Numbered from the stretch's first letter, positions 1-11,440 are shown. The stretch is 64,000 bases of DNA from Rhizophagus irregularis (GCF_026210795.1 NC_089441.1:3162001-3226000), one strand, 5' to 3'. Numbers and translations: made by a program. The notes: generated by a model from the letters alone, not told the origin.

Positions 1-800
1 ACGAAAGATGCTGTTTCAAGCATCTTTTTCTCGTAAAATAATACGAAAGATGCCGTTTCTATCTTTTTTGATAAAAAATGAAAAAGATCGAAACGTATCT
101 TTTTTTTTTCATAAAATAATATTAAAGATGCCGAAGCGTCTTTTTTGATAAAATAATATTAAAAGATGCCGAAGCATCTTTTTTGATAAAATAATATTAA
201 AAGATGCGTTTCACATTTTTTATAAAATAATACGAAAAGATGCATTTCGGCATCTTTATAAAATAATACGAAAGATGCAATTTCGTATATCTTTTCTCGT
301 AAAATAATATGAAAGATGCGAAATGGCATCTTTTTTGATAAAAAAAATGAGTAAGATGCCGAAATGGCATTTTTTTTCATAAAATAATACAAAAGATGCC
401 ATTTCGGCATTTTTTTTGATAAAAAAATGAAAAAGATGCCGAACAGCATCTTTTTTCATAAAATAATATTAAAAAGATTATCCGCTTTTGGCATCTTTTG
501 ATAAAAAATGAAAAAGACCAAAGCATCTTTTTTGATAAAATAATATTAAAAGATGCGTTTTGGCATCTTTTTTTCATAAAATAATACAAAAAGATGCCGT
601 TTTGGCATTTTTTTTTGATAAAATAATACGAAAAGATGCCGTTTTGGCATCTTTTTTACATAAAATATTATGAAAAGATGCCGTTTTGATATCTTTTTTG
701 ATAAAATAATACGAAAGATACCAAAACGGCACTTTATTTGATAAAAAATGAAAAAGATGCCGAAACGGCATCTTTTTCTTTTTTAAATAAAATAACGCCG
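1..800. repeat. Hairpin-unit minisatellite
   Basis: Tandem, degenerate units of roughly 40-60 bp. Each contains a short palindrome of the form AAGATGCCGNNNNGGCATCTT, joined by TTTGATAAAATAATAC spacers. The palindrome arms vary between units (GATGCCGTTTTGGCATC, GATGCCGAAATGGCATC), so single strands could fold into repeated hairpins. Any long open frames here are repeat-encoded and not genes. The array runs off the left edge of the window. Confidence 0.85.
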
Positions 801-1125
801 TTTAACATTTCTATTTATGCATTTAACAAAAAAAACGTCTTTCGCAATGTTTTTTAATTGTATTAATGAGAAACGTTGCGAAACATTTTTTATTTGATAA
901 TTTAATGAAATAAAAGCGTTTTTCGCAGCGGGTTTTAACTATATAAATAAAAAACGTTGCGAAAACGTTTTTATTTAATAATTTTACCGATAAAAAATCA
1001 TTTTCGCAATTGTTTAATAAAAACGTTGCGAAACGTTTTGTTTGATAATTTGCTATAAAAAGTTGTTTAAGCAACGTCTTTTAACAATATTAATAAAAAA
1101 ACGTTGCGAAAAACGTTTTTAATTA
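800..1125. repeat. ACGTTGCGAAACGT palindromic array
   Basis: A second minisatellite, adjacent to the first, built on variants of AACGTTGCGAAAACGTTTT separated by AT-rich spacers. Related words recur at 2878-2975 and in the larger array at 11440-12250, so this is a dispersed satellite type. Confidence 0.75.
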
Positions 1126-1134
1126 CGAAAAATT

Positions 1135-1500
1135 GATTCGTATCCGGACGTATCCGATCAAATCAGTTAATCAATCGTTGATTCGACGGATCGATCGAAT
1201 CTAATTTGGATCCGAACCTGGATCAGATCGAATCATTTGATTTAATTTGATTGATCGGATCCGATCATTTAATTCAAATCCGTTTCGATCCGATCCGTTC
1301 GAACGCTACATATCCCATCCCATACAAATTCCAAATACTTGTATAACATTTCTCCCATGGCCAATTATCATACGACATTACACAAATTTTCAAAAAAGGA
1401 AATTTTGCCTCCCGCAGGATTTGGTTTTACAAGTATTCCAAAAAAGGAAATTTCTATACCGATCACATAATTCTGGCCGTAATATTTTAGTTTTCGAAGT
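1135..1500. repeat. Small repeat with GATCCG words and a shared GGAAATTT module
   Basis: 1135-1310 is rich in GATCCGATC/GATCGAATC words. 1330-1490 contains ACACAAATTTTCAAAAAAGG, CCCGCAGGATTTGGTTTTAC and ATAATTCTGGCCG. The same module lies in reverse orientation at 3150-3290 and in diverged form at 25280-25385. It is probably a non-autonomous hAT-like element or a composite of two. No target duplication was found and the borders are not fixed. Confidence 0.5.
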
Positions 1501-2745
1501 CTAATATTAATTCCGGTCAAAATTTAGTTTAAATCCTTATCCTACATACTCCAATTTTTAAGAGATTTACCGATCAGATTTTAATGAAATTTATATCATT
1601 GGATTTGTCTTGATGCAAGAAATTTAATGGCAGTGAAATTATATTCCCAACATTAATATTGACCAAGTTATTATAAAAAATGTATTTTATAATATATATT
1701 ATTAAATAACATGTATAAAGCAAGCAATAATTGGTTACTTTTAATATAAAAAGATATATTTATTCAATTTATTATTTTATATTTTTATTATAATTTATAT
1801 AATTTAACTTTGAATTAACTTAAACCTATCTATTAATTCATTAAAAAAAGGTTGATTGTTTATTTCTAATATATAATTTGATAGATATTATTATTATTGC
1901 ATAAATATTTAATAAAATAATATTTACAAACCAGGAATTAATTAACTGTTAATCTAAAAAACAATATCAGATATCATCAAAATTATTAATTCAATTAAAA
2001 TAATCAATATATTACTGAATACTAACTGCTAACATATTACTTTTAAATAATATATATAGAGCTCCAAACGAGTCACGTCGAGTCGAGTTATATGTAAACT
2101 CGATTCGACTCGAGTTAAATCGAGTAGAGTCAAGTCGAGTTAAAATTATAAAAATATAAACTTGACTCGATTCGAGTCGAGTTGGCCCGTCAAACTGAAT
2201 CGAGTCGAGTCGAATTAAATCACGTAATTTTAATTCGGCTATGCCGATCATTTCCTTTTTGGTGATAGCCATTCCACAAAATTCCATTTTTGTAATTTTC
2301 AAAAAATTTTTGTTTCGGATTTTGTGTAACATAATTTCCAAAAAAAGGAAATTCCATAAATTTGGCCGAATTATGTTTAATTCGAACTTCTCACTGGCTT
2401 GATTTTATTAAATTATTAACTCGATTTCGAATCGATTTGATTTGATTGTAATTTTCAACTCGACTTGACTTGACTCGACTCGACCAACTCGCAAGTCAAC
2501 TCGACTCGTTTCAGAGCACTAAATATATAGTATAAAAAATACATTTTTTATAATAAATTAGTCAATATTAATTTTAGAAATATGATTTCACTACCATTTA
2601 ATTCCTTGCATCAAGACGAATCTAAAGATATAAATTTCATTAAAATCTGATTGGTAAATCTCTTAAAATTTGGGGTTTATAGAATAAGGATTTAAATCTT
2701 TATAATTTGTAATTCCGAATTTGGAGTTAAAATATAAACTTCGTA
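1494..2745. mobile_element. Palindromic MITE (W core, copy 1), split by a hAT MITE
   Basis: Two inverted arms of about 100 bp or more (near 1510-1660 and 2570-2740) share the palindromic core found in three other places in this window, with words such as ATTTGTCTTGATGCAAG on one arm and CTTGCATCAAGACGAATC on the other. The AT-rich centre carries the inserted element at 2057-2521. The outer ends are estimated from where the inverted similarity fades. Confidence 0.6.
2057..2521. mobile_element. hAT MITE, GAGTC-word family, copy 1
   Basis: The ends read TAGAGCTCCAAACGAGTC and, on the other strand, TAGTGCTCTGAAACGAGTC, fitting the hAT end consensus YARNG. The flanks carry an 8-bp duplication AATATATA (2049-2056 and 2522-2529). 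Both ends are filled with GAGTC/GTCGA words. The centre (2230-2378) has the GGAAATTCC / TTTGGCCGAATTATG module. There is no transposase. It is the same family as 7465-7877. Confidence 0.85.
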
Positions 2746-2759
2746 AATCTGTTCGGGAT

Positions 2760-3111
2760 TAGGGATGGCAACGGTCGCGATCGTTAACTGGTTATGACCG
2801 GTCATGTCCCCATGACCGATATCAGTCGGTCAAAGACGCCTAATCGACCGTTTAACTGACCGTTTAACTGATTCTGAAAATGTTTACGAAACGTAATTTA
2901 ATAAAAAATGTTTTGCAAACATTTTTTTAATTATTTTAATAGAAAACGTTGCGAAAACGTTTCGCAAACGTTTTCAGAATCAGTTAACCGGTCATTCAAT
3001 TCAGCGATTAACTGGTTGGTTAGACCAGTCGGTCGACAGTCAGTCGGTCGATCAAAGTTCTTGACCAGTTATGACCGACTGATAACCGACAATGACGGTG
3101 TTACCATCCTA
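2760..3111. mobile_element. hAT-like MITE with GGTCA words
   Basis: The left end TAGGGATGGCAACGGTC and the right end (reverse strand TAGGATGGTAACACCGTC) form an imperfect terminal inverted repeat of hAT type. Subterminal sequence is dense in GACCGGTCA words. An AACGTTGCGAAAACG palindrome segment lies inside at 2878-2975. The two 8-bp flanks (TTCGGGAT and TTCTGTGA) do not match convincingly, so the insertion is old or the border is slightly off. Confidence 0.55.
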
Positions 3112-3139
3112 TTCTGTGATTTTAATTTTGCTCATAATG

Positions 3140-3445
3140 CTGGTAATGGATGCAATGCTGACCAGAATTATATGATCAGTGTAAAAATTTCCTTTTTTGA
3201 AATACTTGTAAAACCAAAATCTCCCATTTTTGCGGGAAGCAAAATTTCCTTTTTCAGAAATTTGTGTAATGTTACGTGATAAGTGACCAATGAGATTATT
3301 CGGGATATGAGATGGGATTTGGGATTTGGAATATGGATGGGATTGGAATTTGGGATTGGGATGGGATTTTAGCAAATGGGAGAGAATTTTGGCAAATGGG
3401 ATGGGATATGGGATGGGATGGGATAGGGGATTCTCCCATCTCATT
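3140..3445. repeat. Repeat with GGGAT words and the GGAAATTT module (reverse copy)
   Basis: 3150-3290 is the reverse complement of the 1340-1490 module. 3298-3440 is an array of GGGAT/GGGATTTGG words ending GGGGATTCTCCCATCTC, a possible element end. It is probably a non-autonomous DNA element. I could not identify a target duplication. Confidence 0.5.
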
Positions 3446-3449
3446 TAAT

Positions 3450-4194
3450 ATAGGCGGCAAGTATATCCAGATCCATTCGTAATTCTAACAGTAATAGATG
3501 ACTTGAATGAATTTTGAATTAGATAAATCCATGGATTAATGGATTGATGGATCAACAGATTGCAATACTATTTTCAAGAAATAATATTTTATGTGTTTAG
3601 GAGAGATATAAATAGAAAAAAATACTGTAAATATAGGTGGGATAATTTATTTCAGAAATTTAGTATAGTAAAAGGCTGTAAGGTAAGAATTACATAATTA
3701 GGCAATAGAAGTATAAACAAATTAGTTATAGATACTTTTTGTAAATGTAAGAGAGTAAATTGATGCTGGGACTCGCATTAAATAGCCTAGGATTCACGTA
3801 CTTTATATCTAAACAAATAAACATGATTGGTCAGAGGCGAACACCTATTTAACTATTTTGATTGATCGGGTTGATTGTTTTTTTAACCAATCATCTAAGG
3901 GCATATTTTGAGCCAAAGTTACTATCAGAATCATGTGACTTTGAAAGCTAAATTACGTATTATAATTGGTAAATTGGGTTAGAAAATTTAACTTTTTGCT
4001 AGACGCGTAAAAATTTTCTTCATACAACGATATAAAAATGCACCTTTTACCCAATTGTAACGACGATTTAAAATACAGTGGTAAGGAATCTGTACTATTA
4101 TCTCCTTAAGACAATTGCTTTACAGCGTAACATGTTGTTTGTAAAAATATAGACTTCTGGAAAAACACAGAGGAACCTTCACTTAATAAATTCC
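3450..4194. other. No feature recognised
   Basis: AT-rich sequence without a convincing reading frame, terminal repeat or RNA gene. Short GATTAATGGATTGATGGATC repetition occurs near 3530-3555. Confidence 0.5.
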
Positions 4195-5885
4195 TAAAGT
4201 GGAGCATCATTGGTACAAAGATGAACTGAAGAGTATTAGTAAATACTATGATGAAGAATCCAAAATTAGGAAGAAGGTGTTGATTTGGAAACAAAAGTTC
4301 AAGGCAGGTATAAATTTTATTTGTTGATTTAACACTATGCCATTGCCAACTATTATTGTTAGTTGCTTACTGGCAGAGGAAAGGTTGCTTACTTGTTGGT
4401 GTGTTAGTGTGTAGTGTACTCGTACTGTGTTGTCACAAACTACCATGCTAGTTGCTTACTGGTAATGGGAAAGGTTGCTAACTTATTTGTAGTTAGCTTA
4501 TGTTATTTCTTACATGCAAGTTAGGATAAAATTAATAAATCGTCATTTTTTTCTTTTTCCCCTTAAAATTAATATTTATAAGCACGATAAAAACTCGGCA
4601 GAGGTAAAACTTTTCTGGGAATTACAAGTGAAAAAACAAGATATTCTTAAGGAGATCAGATTGCTTGAGGAGAGATGCAAGTTACTTGAAAAGGAATAAG
4701 TACATTGTCCTTATGATGTTTTCGAAGTTTAGTGGCTTTCGTTTAGTATGACAATTCCTAATGTTTGCAAATAGATCGAAATGGAAAACAAAACGTGTCT
4801 TAAACAGACCCAGCATATTTTGAATGCGACGAGAGAGACCGTAGATCAAGGCTTTCACTACAAAGATCAATTGTAGAAAAATTTAAAAAATGTGCGCTGA
4901 ATGAGCTGTATGCATCTTGCGAACCACCAAAAAGAAGGACTAAAGTCACTAATAGTGATATAATCACAGAATCTTATTCTGAATCTAATGCAGAAATATA
5001 GTCGCAGGATCTCATTCTGAATCTAATGCAGAGATCGATACAGAAGTGATTAACATAACTGAAGATAATGCAGAAATCGAGAGTTTTACACAGGTATTTG
5101 GCATTCGCTATCTTTTACATATGATAATTTTCTTTACTCATACTTTACTCATACTTTAATCTCTAGAATGAGAGGAATACTCGCGAAAAATTACTTGAAG
5201 TTTGGGCACAATCCAAGATAAAGAAAGAAAATTTAAAGAGGACCATGTGTCATCGGTATACCTAAATAATATAATGGATTTGTCTGATTTAGAAACACGC
5301 AGAAAAGTTGAAAATTCTTTAAATGAAGATCAATATGCATGCCTTAATACGATTCTTAAAAAACAAGTTGGACAGTTTAATGAACATGTATATAATAGGA
5401 AACAAATCCCAACTTTGGTTCTTAAATCCTTCATTTTAGGCAGATTTGATTCCTATTATTAGAGAAGACACGAATTTACTTGGTACAATTTGTTAGTAGG
5501 TATTTGATTAAAAGTTGAATATAAGAAAGTGCAAATTATTTACATATTTAAAAAAACATTACTTTTAGACAGCTATCTCAAAATCGAATATTTGATCCGT
5601 CCCTTACCGTCAGTCTACCTTCTTGAACGTTTTATGTGCACCAAAGTACCAGAGACCTTTGACGATTTTGAAAAATTTTCTAAAGATATGGCGCAACTAA
5701 TCAATTGGCAGGTAAAGACCTAAAATTATTTGGACTTTCTTTATATGGTAGCTAATTTTAATTAATATAGGCGGATGTGTTATTTACGGTCAAAAAATCA
5801 AAACAGTAATGTTTGTATAACTCCATTAGAAGATTCACCAAAAAAGGATAAAAAAACCATAAAGAAAGTTAATGATTCATATTGA
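4195..5885 (+). pseudogene. Unrecognised multi-exon gene or remnant
   Basis: Several coding-looking pieces on the plus strand can be joined by plausible GT-AG introns. One reads YYDEESKIRKKVLIWKQKF and ends at a donor near 4307. A charged helical piece lies at 4575-4699 (KKQDILKEIRLLEERCKLLE). A piece around 4780-4870 contains LNATRETVDQGFHYKDQ. A GT-AG intron at about 5094-5166 joins IESFTQ to NERNTREKLLEVWAQ. A region at 5230-5460 contains NEDQYACLNTILKKQ, and a final piece (ETFDDFEKFSKDMAQLINWQ) is spliced at about 5710-5770 to ADVLFTVKKS and ends near 5885. At least one frame change (near 5225) suggests decay. It is probably one of the orphan families repeated in mycorrhizal fungal genomes. 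I assign no function. Confidence 0.4.
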
Positions 5886-6895
5886 TATAAAGATATTTTA
5901 TGTTACTTGCATTTAGCTTTTATCTCAGGTTTTCTAAACTTTAAATGTATACGCGTGTCAGAAATAATAAAAATATATACAACTTTGAATCTTCCTTGCA
6001 TGATGTAAATGTGGTTGTGAACTGGCATTTTTTTATAAGTACGAACTAAAAAGCATTTAATGTTTGTCGGGCTGGCTTTGTCTTTTTAAATTATATATAC
6101 ACATATGCTGTGTATGTATCTAGAAAAATAATGTGTCGTTTAATTTGTTTCACTTGAGAAATTACGACTCTGATTGTTCCCTAAAGGATTGGTTTTTCAT
6201 AACCTACAATTTATTAGTGTTGTTAATCGGCGCAAATTCATACTCCTTAGTACATCTACAATTTATACTAGTAAGACTATGTTATCTGGCCATGACTCTT
6301 TACGTCGCACTACTTGACCTAACATTTTCGTTATATACCTGCTCAAATGGAAGTTCTACCAAATAGTGATAGATAGAATTGTGTTAATTTAGAGATAATC
6401 ACCCACTTATATTCTACAGCAGAAACATACCTGGTTTTAACCAGAATATTGTTGAAAACTCTTTGTAAATTTCTTTGCCAACTAAACTTCTTTTGGTTTC
6501 ATTACCTTTTTTATACTTTTTTGCCATCTAATAGATTAATAATAAACATATTTTGCTATCAAGATATCTCATAGAACCCAAGCAATTGCTACTTACATAA
6601 AAAGCTTTTGTAAGACCTAAGAATTTTTTATGGCAAGCTTTGCCAGTGAAGTAATTAGTATTTTCTTGATCATTTATTTTTTCCACAATCTCATTTCAAA
6701 AGAGATACTTATTTTTATTTGTAGTAGCGCGATACTCCGCATTTCATTTTTTCATTCATCAATGAGAGGATGTGAAGTTTGGCATCGAGAACTCCATAGT
6801 TGATTTCTTTTTACTACTAAGAAGTTAACAAAGGTCTATTTTATAAAACAATATCAAGTGATATGTTAGATTAAATTTAATGGTAGCTTAGCTAT
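5886..6895. other. No feature recognised
   Basis: AT-rich sequence. The one longer open frame (6133-6366) is hydrophobic and looks like chance reading of low-complexity DNA. No terminal repeats, RNA genes or conserved motifs were seen. Confidence 0.45.
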
Positions 6896-7464
6896 TACCG
6901 TATTTTATCAAAATTAAGCACCCCTTTTTGTAATGATTTTGAGTGAAAAGTTTGGGGTGGTGCTTAATTTCAATACTTTTTTTAATTCAGTAAAAAAATG
7001 ACAATTACGCGTATAAACGCAAATTTTGAGTCTCGCATAATCTCTCTGAAAAAACAATGCCAAAGGTTAAATTTCAACATACTTCGTATTCTATTGAACA
7101 AAAAAAAATTGTTGTTGCTTACACTACTCAGGTAGGCAGACATTTTGAAATTGACAAAACTATGGTTAGGTGCTGGATTAAGGCAAGTGAAACTTGGACA
7201 AGTGAAATAAATGATAAAAATATGCGGGTGGGTTCTGGTCAAAAGGCTTTCTATTCTGAAGCTGAAAAGAAGCTATATAACTGGGTTTTAAATCAAAGAA
7301 AAAAGGAATTAGCTGTTACATTTGTAACCATAAGAATTTCAATAAATAAAATTTTGGATAGAGCAGATATAGTAGCTCTTTATGGTGATTTAACAACGGA
7401 GTTTAAAGCAACTACAGGTTGGTTAAATACCTTTATGAAGAGGCATAATTTAATAAGGCGTTGA

Positions 7465-7877
7465 TAGAGCTCCGAACGAGTCGAGTCGAGTCGAGTTAAA
7501 ATTATAAAAATATAAACTCGACTCGATTCAAGTCGAGTTGGCCCGTCAAACCGAATCGAGTCGAGTCGAATTAAATCACGTGATTTTAATTCGGCTATGC
7601 CGATCACCTTTTTTTGGCGATAGCCGTTCCACAAAATTCCATTTTTGTAATTTTCAAAAAATTTTCGTCTCGGATTTTGTGTAACATAATTTCCAAAAAA
7701 GGAAATTCCATAAATTTGGCCGGAATTATGTTTAATTCGTTAACTACTTCTATTTCCGATTTTATTAAATTATTAACTCGCTCGAATCGATTTGATTTGA
7801 TTGTAATTTTCAAGACTCGACTCATTTTCTCAAGCTCAACCAACTCGCGAGTCAACTCGACTCGTTTCGGAGCACTA
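7465..7877. mobile_element. hAT MITE, GAGTC-word family, copy 2
   Basis: The ends are TAGAGCTCCGAACGAGTCG and, on the other strand, TAGTGCTCCGAAACGAGTCG. The 8-bp duplication GGCGTTGA lies at 7457-7464 and 7878-7885. The arms are full of GAGTCGAGTC words and the centre carries the GGAAATTCC / TTTGGCCGGAATTATG module. Removing it with one duplication copy rejoins the Tigger transposase frame. It is non-autonomous, with no coding capacity. Confidence 0.93.
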
Positions 7878-7921
7878 GGCGTTGACATATAAAAATATCA
7901 CAAAAACTCCCTGAGCAATTA

Positions 7922-8022
7922 CATCAGGAAATTTGTTTAGGCATAATTTAGTGTAATATTTCGAAGGTGGTGTAAAATTTCGAAATATTACACTAAATTA
8001 CGCCTAAACTAATTTCCTGATG
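7922..8022. mobile_element. 101-bp hairpin MITE with the large-element (CATCAGG) termini
   Basis: A nearly perfect inverted repeat starting CATCAGGAAATTTGTTTAGG and ending in its complement, with a 2-bp TA duplication (7920-7921 and 8023-8024). Excision restores the Tigger frame exactly (LPEQL joined to EEKLEEF), which fixes the borders. The first 12 bases are identical to the ends of the 9.6-kb elements at 40955 and 51852, and the stem contains AATATTTCGAA/TTCGAAATATT, the motif of their subterminal arrays. It looks like a mobilisable derivative of that family. Confidence 0.9.
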
Positions 8023-8911
8023 TAGAAGAAAAGTTGGAAGAGTTTTACCAGTTTGATATTTACCTTAGAATTTAGAAATCTTTTGAATTATGCAACATAT
8101 TCAACATGAATGAAATACCTGTATGGTTTAACATAGCTGGGAACTTTACGATTAATATAAAAGGGAAAAACTGTTCATATCTGTAGAATAGGCAATAAAA
8201 ACAACTAGTTTACTGTTGTTTTGACATGTACTGCAAGTAAAATTATTTGATAATTTAGTGATCTTAATATGATTATTAATTTTTCTTTTATTACAGATAG
8301 AACTAGATTACCACCAATTTGTATTTTCAAAGATAAACAAATATCACGTAGCGAAAAGACTCCTCCTGGTGTAATTGTATGATTTCAAGAGAATGGATAG
8401 ATGAATGTTAAATTAATGAAACGTTACATAATTACATTGATTATCTTAATCATATAAGAAGTTTAAATAACCAATCCAGATTTCCAGCTATGATAGTCTT
8501 TGATTCTTTTAAAGGGCATTTAAAAGAGTCGGTTAAAGAAAAATTTAATATTGATTTGGCAGTAATTCCTGATAGTTTAATCAGTAAATATCAACCCTTG
8601 ATGTTACTATTAATAAACCGTTTAAGGATAATCTTTGTAAAGAGTGGCATTTTTGGATATTTAATGGTGGTGCTAGGTATACTGAAGCAGGAAATTTTTG
8701 ACATACAAAGATAAGTAATGTTTGCGAATGGGTAAATAAAGCGTGCATGGAAAAGTATTTCTGATGATATTATTGTCTATTCTTTTAAAAAATGTGGCAT
8801 ATCTAATACATTAGATGAATCAGAAGATGATGTTATTTATGAAGAAATTGATGAATTTCTCAAAGAAATTGAAAATAAAAGAAAAGAGAAGGAATTAGAA
8901 ATTATTGATAT

Positions 8912-9307
8912 TAGTGATACCTGGCTAAACTCTTTTTGCCAAAAATTTCAGTTTCGTCATCCAACTAGTTTTGGTTTCGTCGTTATTAAACTATATAGTA
9001 ATATTTTTTAAGTTTAAATTTTATTTATATAAAATTATAATTTTATTATAAAAATATATTAAATTATATTATACATACATAAAATAGTTTTATAAATTTC
9101 TTTAAAAATATTATATTTTAATATAAATTTATTATTTTTTTTTATAAGTAATTATTATAATTAAAAATCCATGGAAATCCATAAAAAATCCATGGAAATA
9201 CTATGGAATATTGAATTTCGGCATTTCGTCTTTTAATTTTATTAAATGTCTAAACTATTTCGGTTTAGTCAAATGACTAAATATTTCAGTTTCGCCCAGA
9301 ATCTCTA
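8912..9307. mobile_element. hAT MITE with TTTCAGTTTCG words
   Basis: Ends TAGTGATACCTGG and, on the other strand, TAGAGATTCTGGG; both fit YARNG. The 8-bp duplication ATTGATAT lies at 8904-8911 and 9308-9315. Excision joins EIIDI to DDNDDSE-stop in frame in the Tigger gene. Subterminal words are TTTCGGTTT/TTTCAGTTTCG. The centre is AT-rich without coding potential. Confidence 0.85.
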
Positions 9308-9502
9308 ATTGATATAGATGATAATGATGATAGTGAATAGGAATTTTTTTTTATTTTAATTGTTATATTTGTAAATCATATATTAATAAAATATAGGAAT
9401 GCTTATTTTTGATAATGCTTATTTTTAATTTTTGCTTGAAGTTATGCAAGATAAGAGGGGTGCTTATTTTTAAGGGATGCTTAATTTTGATAAAATACGG
9501 TA

Positions 9503-9969
9503 TGTCAATCGATCAAATCTGATCAGCTGATTATTTCGTGATTTGTAAAAATTTACTAACTCCTAGAATTCTTCTAGAACTATTGAGAAACTGGTAGAAA
9601 ACTGGGAGATTATGTGATACAAATTTTAGCTATGCATAATTTAGCTATCTATAATGATTGGATTTAATTTAACTGAATAATAATATAATATCTGTAATAA
9701 ATCAAATAAATGAATCTGATATTTATTATAATATACTTATTATAAATTGCTATAAATCTTTAAAATCGCTAAAAAATACTATAAATCACTAAAATAACTA
9801 TAAATTGCTATAAACTTCTTACACTCGTAAAATGATTAAATCTAACAACTATAGCAGTAAAATATCAGAAATGTGGTATTTTTGTATTTGTTATTCATTT
9901 AAGAAACTTCTTAAATATAATCTAAAATACTATTCAAAAAATAGATATATTTAAATAGTTGAAAGGATA
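9503..9969. other. AT-rich sequence with short repeats
   Basis: Nothing gene-like. A run of ACTATAAATCACTAAAATA-type repeats (about 20 bp) lies around 9730-9820. Confidence 0.5.
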
Positions 9970-9971
9970 TA

Positions 9972-11050
9972 CAGTCGACTCCCTCTATAGTTACCCCATA
10001 TATAGTCACTTCTTTCTCTTTAGTCATATGGTGGTTAGGCCTGATTTTTTAAATAATAAAACACCTTCTTTATAATCACAGATATAAGTATAATCACTGT
10101 CACACAAATTGTTAGAACGATATCATTAGTTTTTATAAATAAAATTCCCTCTATATATAATCACATTAAATCACGTGATTCATATATATTTGCGAATCTG
10201 TGCATATGAACCATTCCTTTTTTACAAAAATATACACATCAAACCATTCCTTTTTTTTACAAAAATCCACACTTTTAATTGTTCTTTTTAGAAAAATTTT
10301 ACATTTCAAAAATTTTTTTTTTTTGAAGAAACAACACGCTTCAAATTTTTCTTTTTACAAAATTTTTCATGTCAAAATGAATCTTACAACTTTCCTTTTT
10401 TTACAAAAATTATTTACAAAAGTATAAAGCATAATGCCGCCTACACGTTTACAAAAAACAAAAAGAGAACGAACTGCTATTAATGTTGATATAAAAAAGG
10501 AAATATGCAAATACATGTTAGCAAATACTGATATAAAATATGCTGATGTTACTTTATTCTTTAATACAAAATATAAGTTAGATATTGATAGGTCAACCAT
10601 TACAAAAATATGGCAAAATCGTGAAAAATGGTTAACAGCTCTTTCAAATTCAAACATTTTTTGTTGTCATTCTGTTCAATTTCCAGAACTCGATAAGGCT
10701 TTGCAAATCTGGACATCACAAGCAGTAGCTGCTGGACTTCCTTTAACTAATACAATATTACAACAAAAAGAACTGGAACTGGCACAAATGTTGAATATTA
10801 GTGAAGATTAGTTAAAGTTTACTAATGGGTGGGTATATAGGTTTAAAAAACATAATAGTCTTCAAAAGATTAGGTTTTCAGGAGAAGCTAGTAGTGCTCC
10901 ACTTGCAACTCTTCCAAAAGAACGATTAACTTTTAGCTGCTTATAACGAAGAAGATATTTATAATGCTGATGAAACGGAACTTTTTTTTCAAATGGAATC
11001 TGATCAAACACTTGGTACAGATGCAACTGCAGGTCATAAGAAGATAGGAT
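9972..11050 (+). mobile_element. Tigger/pogo element, copy 2, 3'-truncated
   Basis: The left end CAGTCGACTCCCTCTATAG, preceded by TA (9970-9971), is a typical Tigger-type terminus. A 5' leader follows with about five repeats of a CCATTCCTTTTTTTTAC-type unit (10205-10420) and then a transposase fragment. No matching right terminus is visible in the next 2 kb, so the copy is truncated near 11050. Confidence 0.6.
10434..11050 (+). pseudogene. Tigger/CENP-B-like transposase N-terminal fragment
   Basis: Reads as 125 codons with an N-terminal helix-turn-helix (KKEICKYML, DIDRSTITKIWQNREKWL) and the start of the second DNA-binding domain (LQIWTSQAVAAGLPLT, QMLNISED). After an in-frame TAG at 10809 the frame continues LKFTNGWVYRFKKHNSLQK, the expected second half of that domain. 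Frame changes follow, then a recognisable DETELFF segment near 10970 corresponding to the first catalytic Asp of DDE_1. The rest of the nuclease is missing. The leader repeats at 10205-10420 also read open but are not coding. Confidence 0.72.
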
Positions 11051-11440
11051 AAGTTTATATTAATATAATACAAGAAAATTGGTTATAAAGTTATTTATAT
11101 AAGAACGAAATGAGATTTTTTACTGGTTTAATTTTTTACTAAGATAATTTTTTGATTTAATAAGATAAAAGCTGAGTTTTTGTTCTATTTTGCGCTAATG
11201 CTACGGAATCTCATAAATTTTGTCCTCTTGTGATTGTAGTCTAGGCACTAAAAAATGGTATCCACTGGGTATTTAGATTTTACTTTCTAAATCTTTCTTT
11301 GTATCTTAGTTTATTTAGTTTTTCTATGTACTTCAAAATTCAATAAAATTATAATGATTAATAAAATTCCATAATTTTATTTTGAAATGTGGGATAATTC
11401 TTTCAGTAAAAAAAGTAAAATAAATTAATCAGTTTGCCTT
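11051..11440. other. No feature recognised
   Basis: AT-rich sequence between the truncated Tigger and the satellite array. No motifs that I can support. Confidence 0.45.

Larger units (their letters stand above)
7057..9340 (+). pseudogene. Tigger/pogo transposase, interrupted and decayed
   Basis: It begins with an N-terminal helix-turn-helix region (KQFHTS-like basic start, then DKTMVRCWIK) and a second DNA-binding region ending WLNTFMKRHNLIRR. Just past the first insertion the frame continues ISQKLPE, then EEKLEEFYQF after the hairpin MITE, typical of pogo transposases. Later pieces match the DDE_1 nuclease: IAGNFTINIKGKKTVH, PPICIFKDKQ, and VFDSFKGHLKESVK around 8490-8540 (the FDSF aspartate is present). 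The acidic C-terminus DDNDDSE ends at 9340 after the third insertion. An in-frame TGA at 7462-7464 sits where an Arg is expected (RR-stop-HIKISQKLPE). Further stops and frameshifts follow, so the protein is not made. Confidence 0.82.
6898..9500 (+). mobile_element. Tigger/pogo DNA transposon, copy 1 (dead)
   Basis: The termini are CCGTATTTTATCAAAATTAA on the left and its near-exact complement on the right (AATTTTGATAAAATACGG), flanked by TA at 6896-6897 and 9501-9502, the target duplication of the Tc1/mariner/pogo superfamily. It holds one decayed transposase gene (7057-9340) and three nested insertions: hAT MITEs at 7465-7877 and 8912-9307, and a hairpin MITE at 7922-8022. Confidence 0.88.

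Noticed and set aside
159-1074. Several open frames of 60-100 codons on the minus strand
   Set aside because: They read through tandem palindromic repeats, giving low-complexity Lys/Phe/Ile peptides that follow the repeat period.
10200-10427. 75-codon frame upstream of the Tigger transposase
   Set aside because: It is encoded by about five repeats of a T-rich unit. It is more likely a repetitive leader than a protein.
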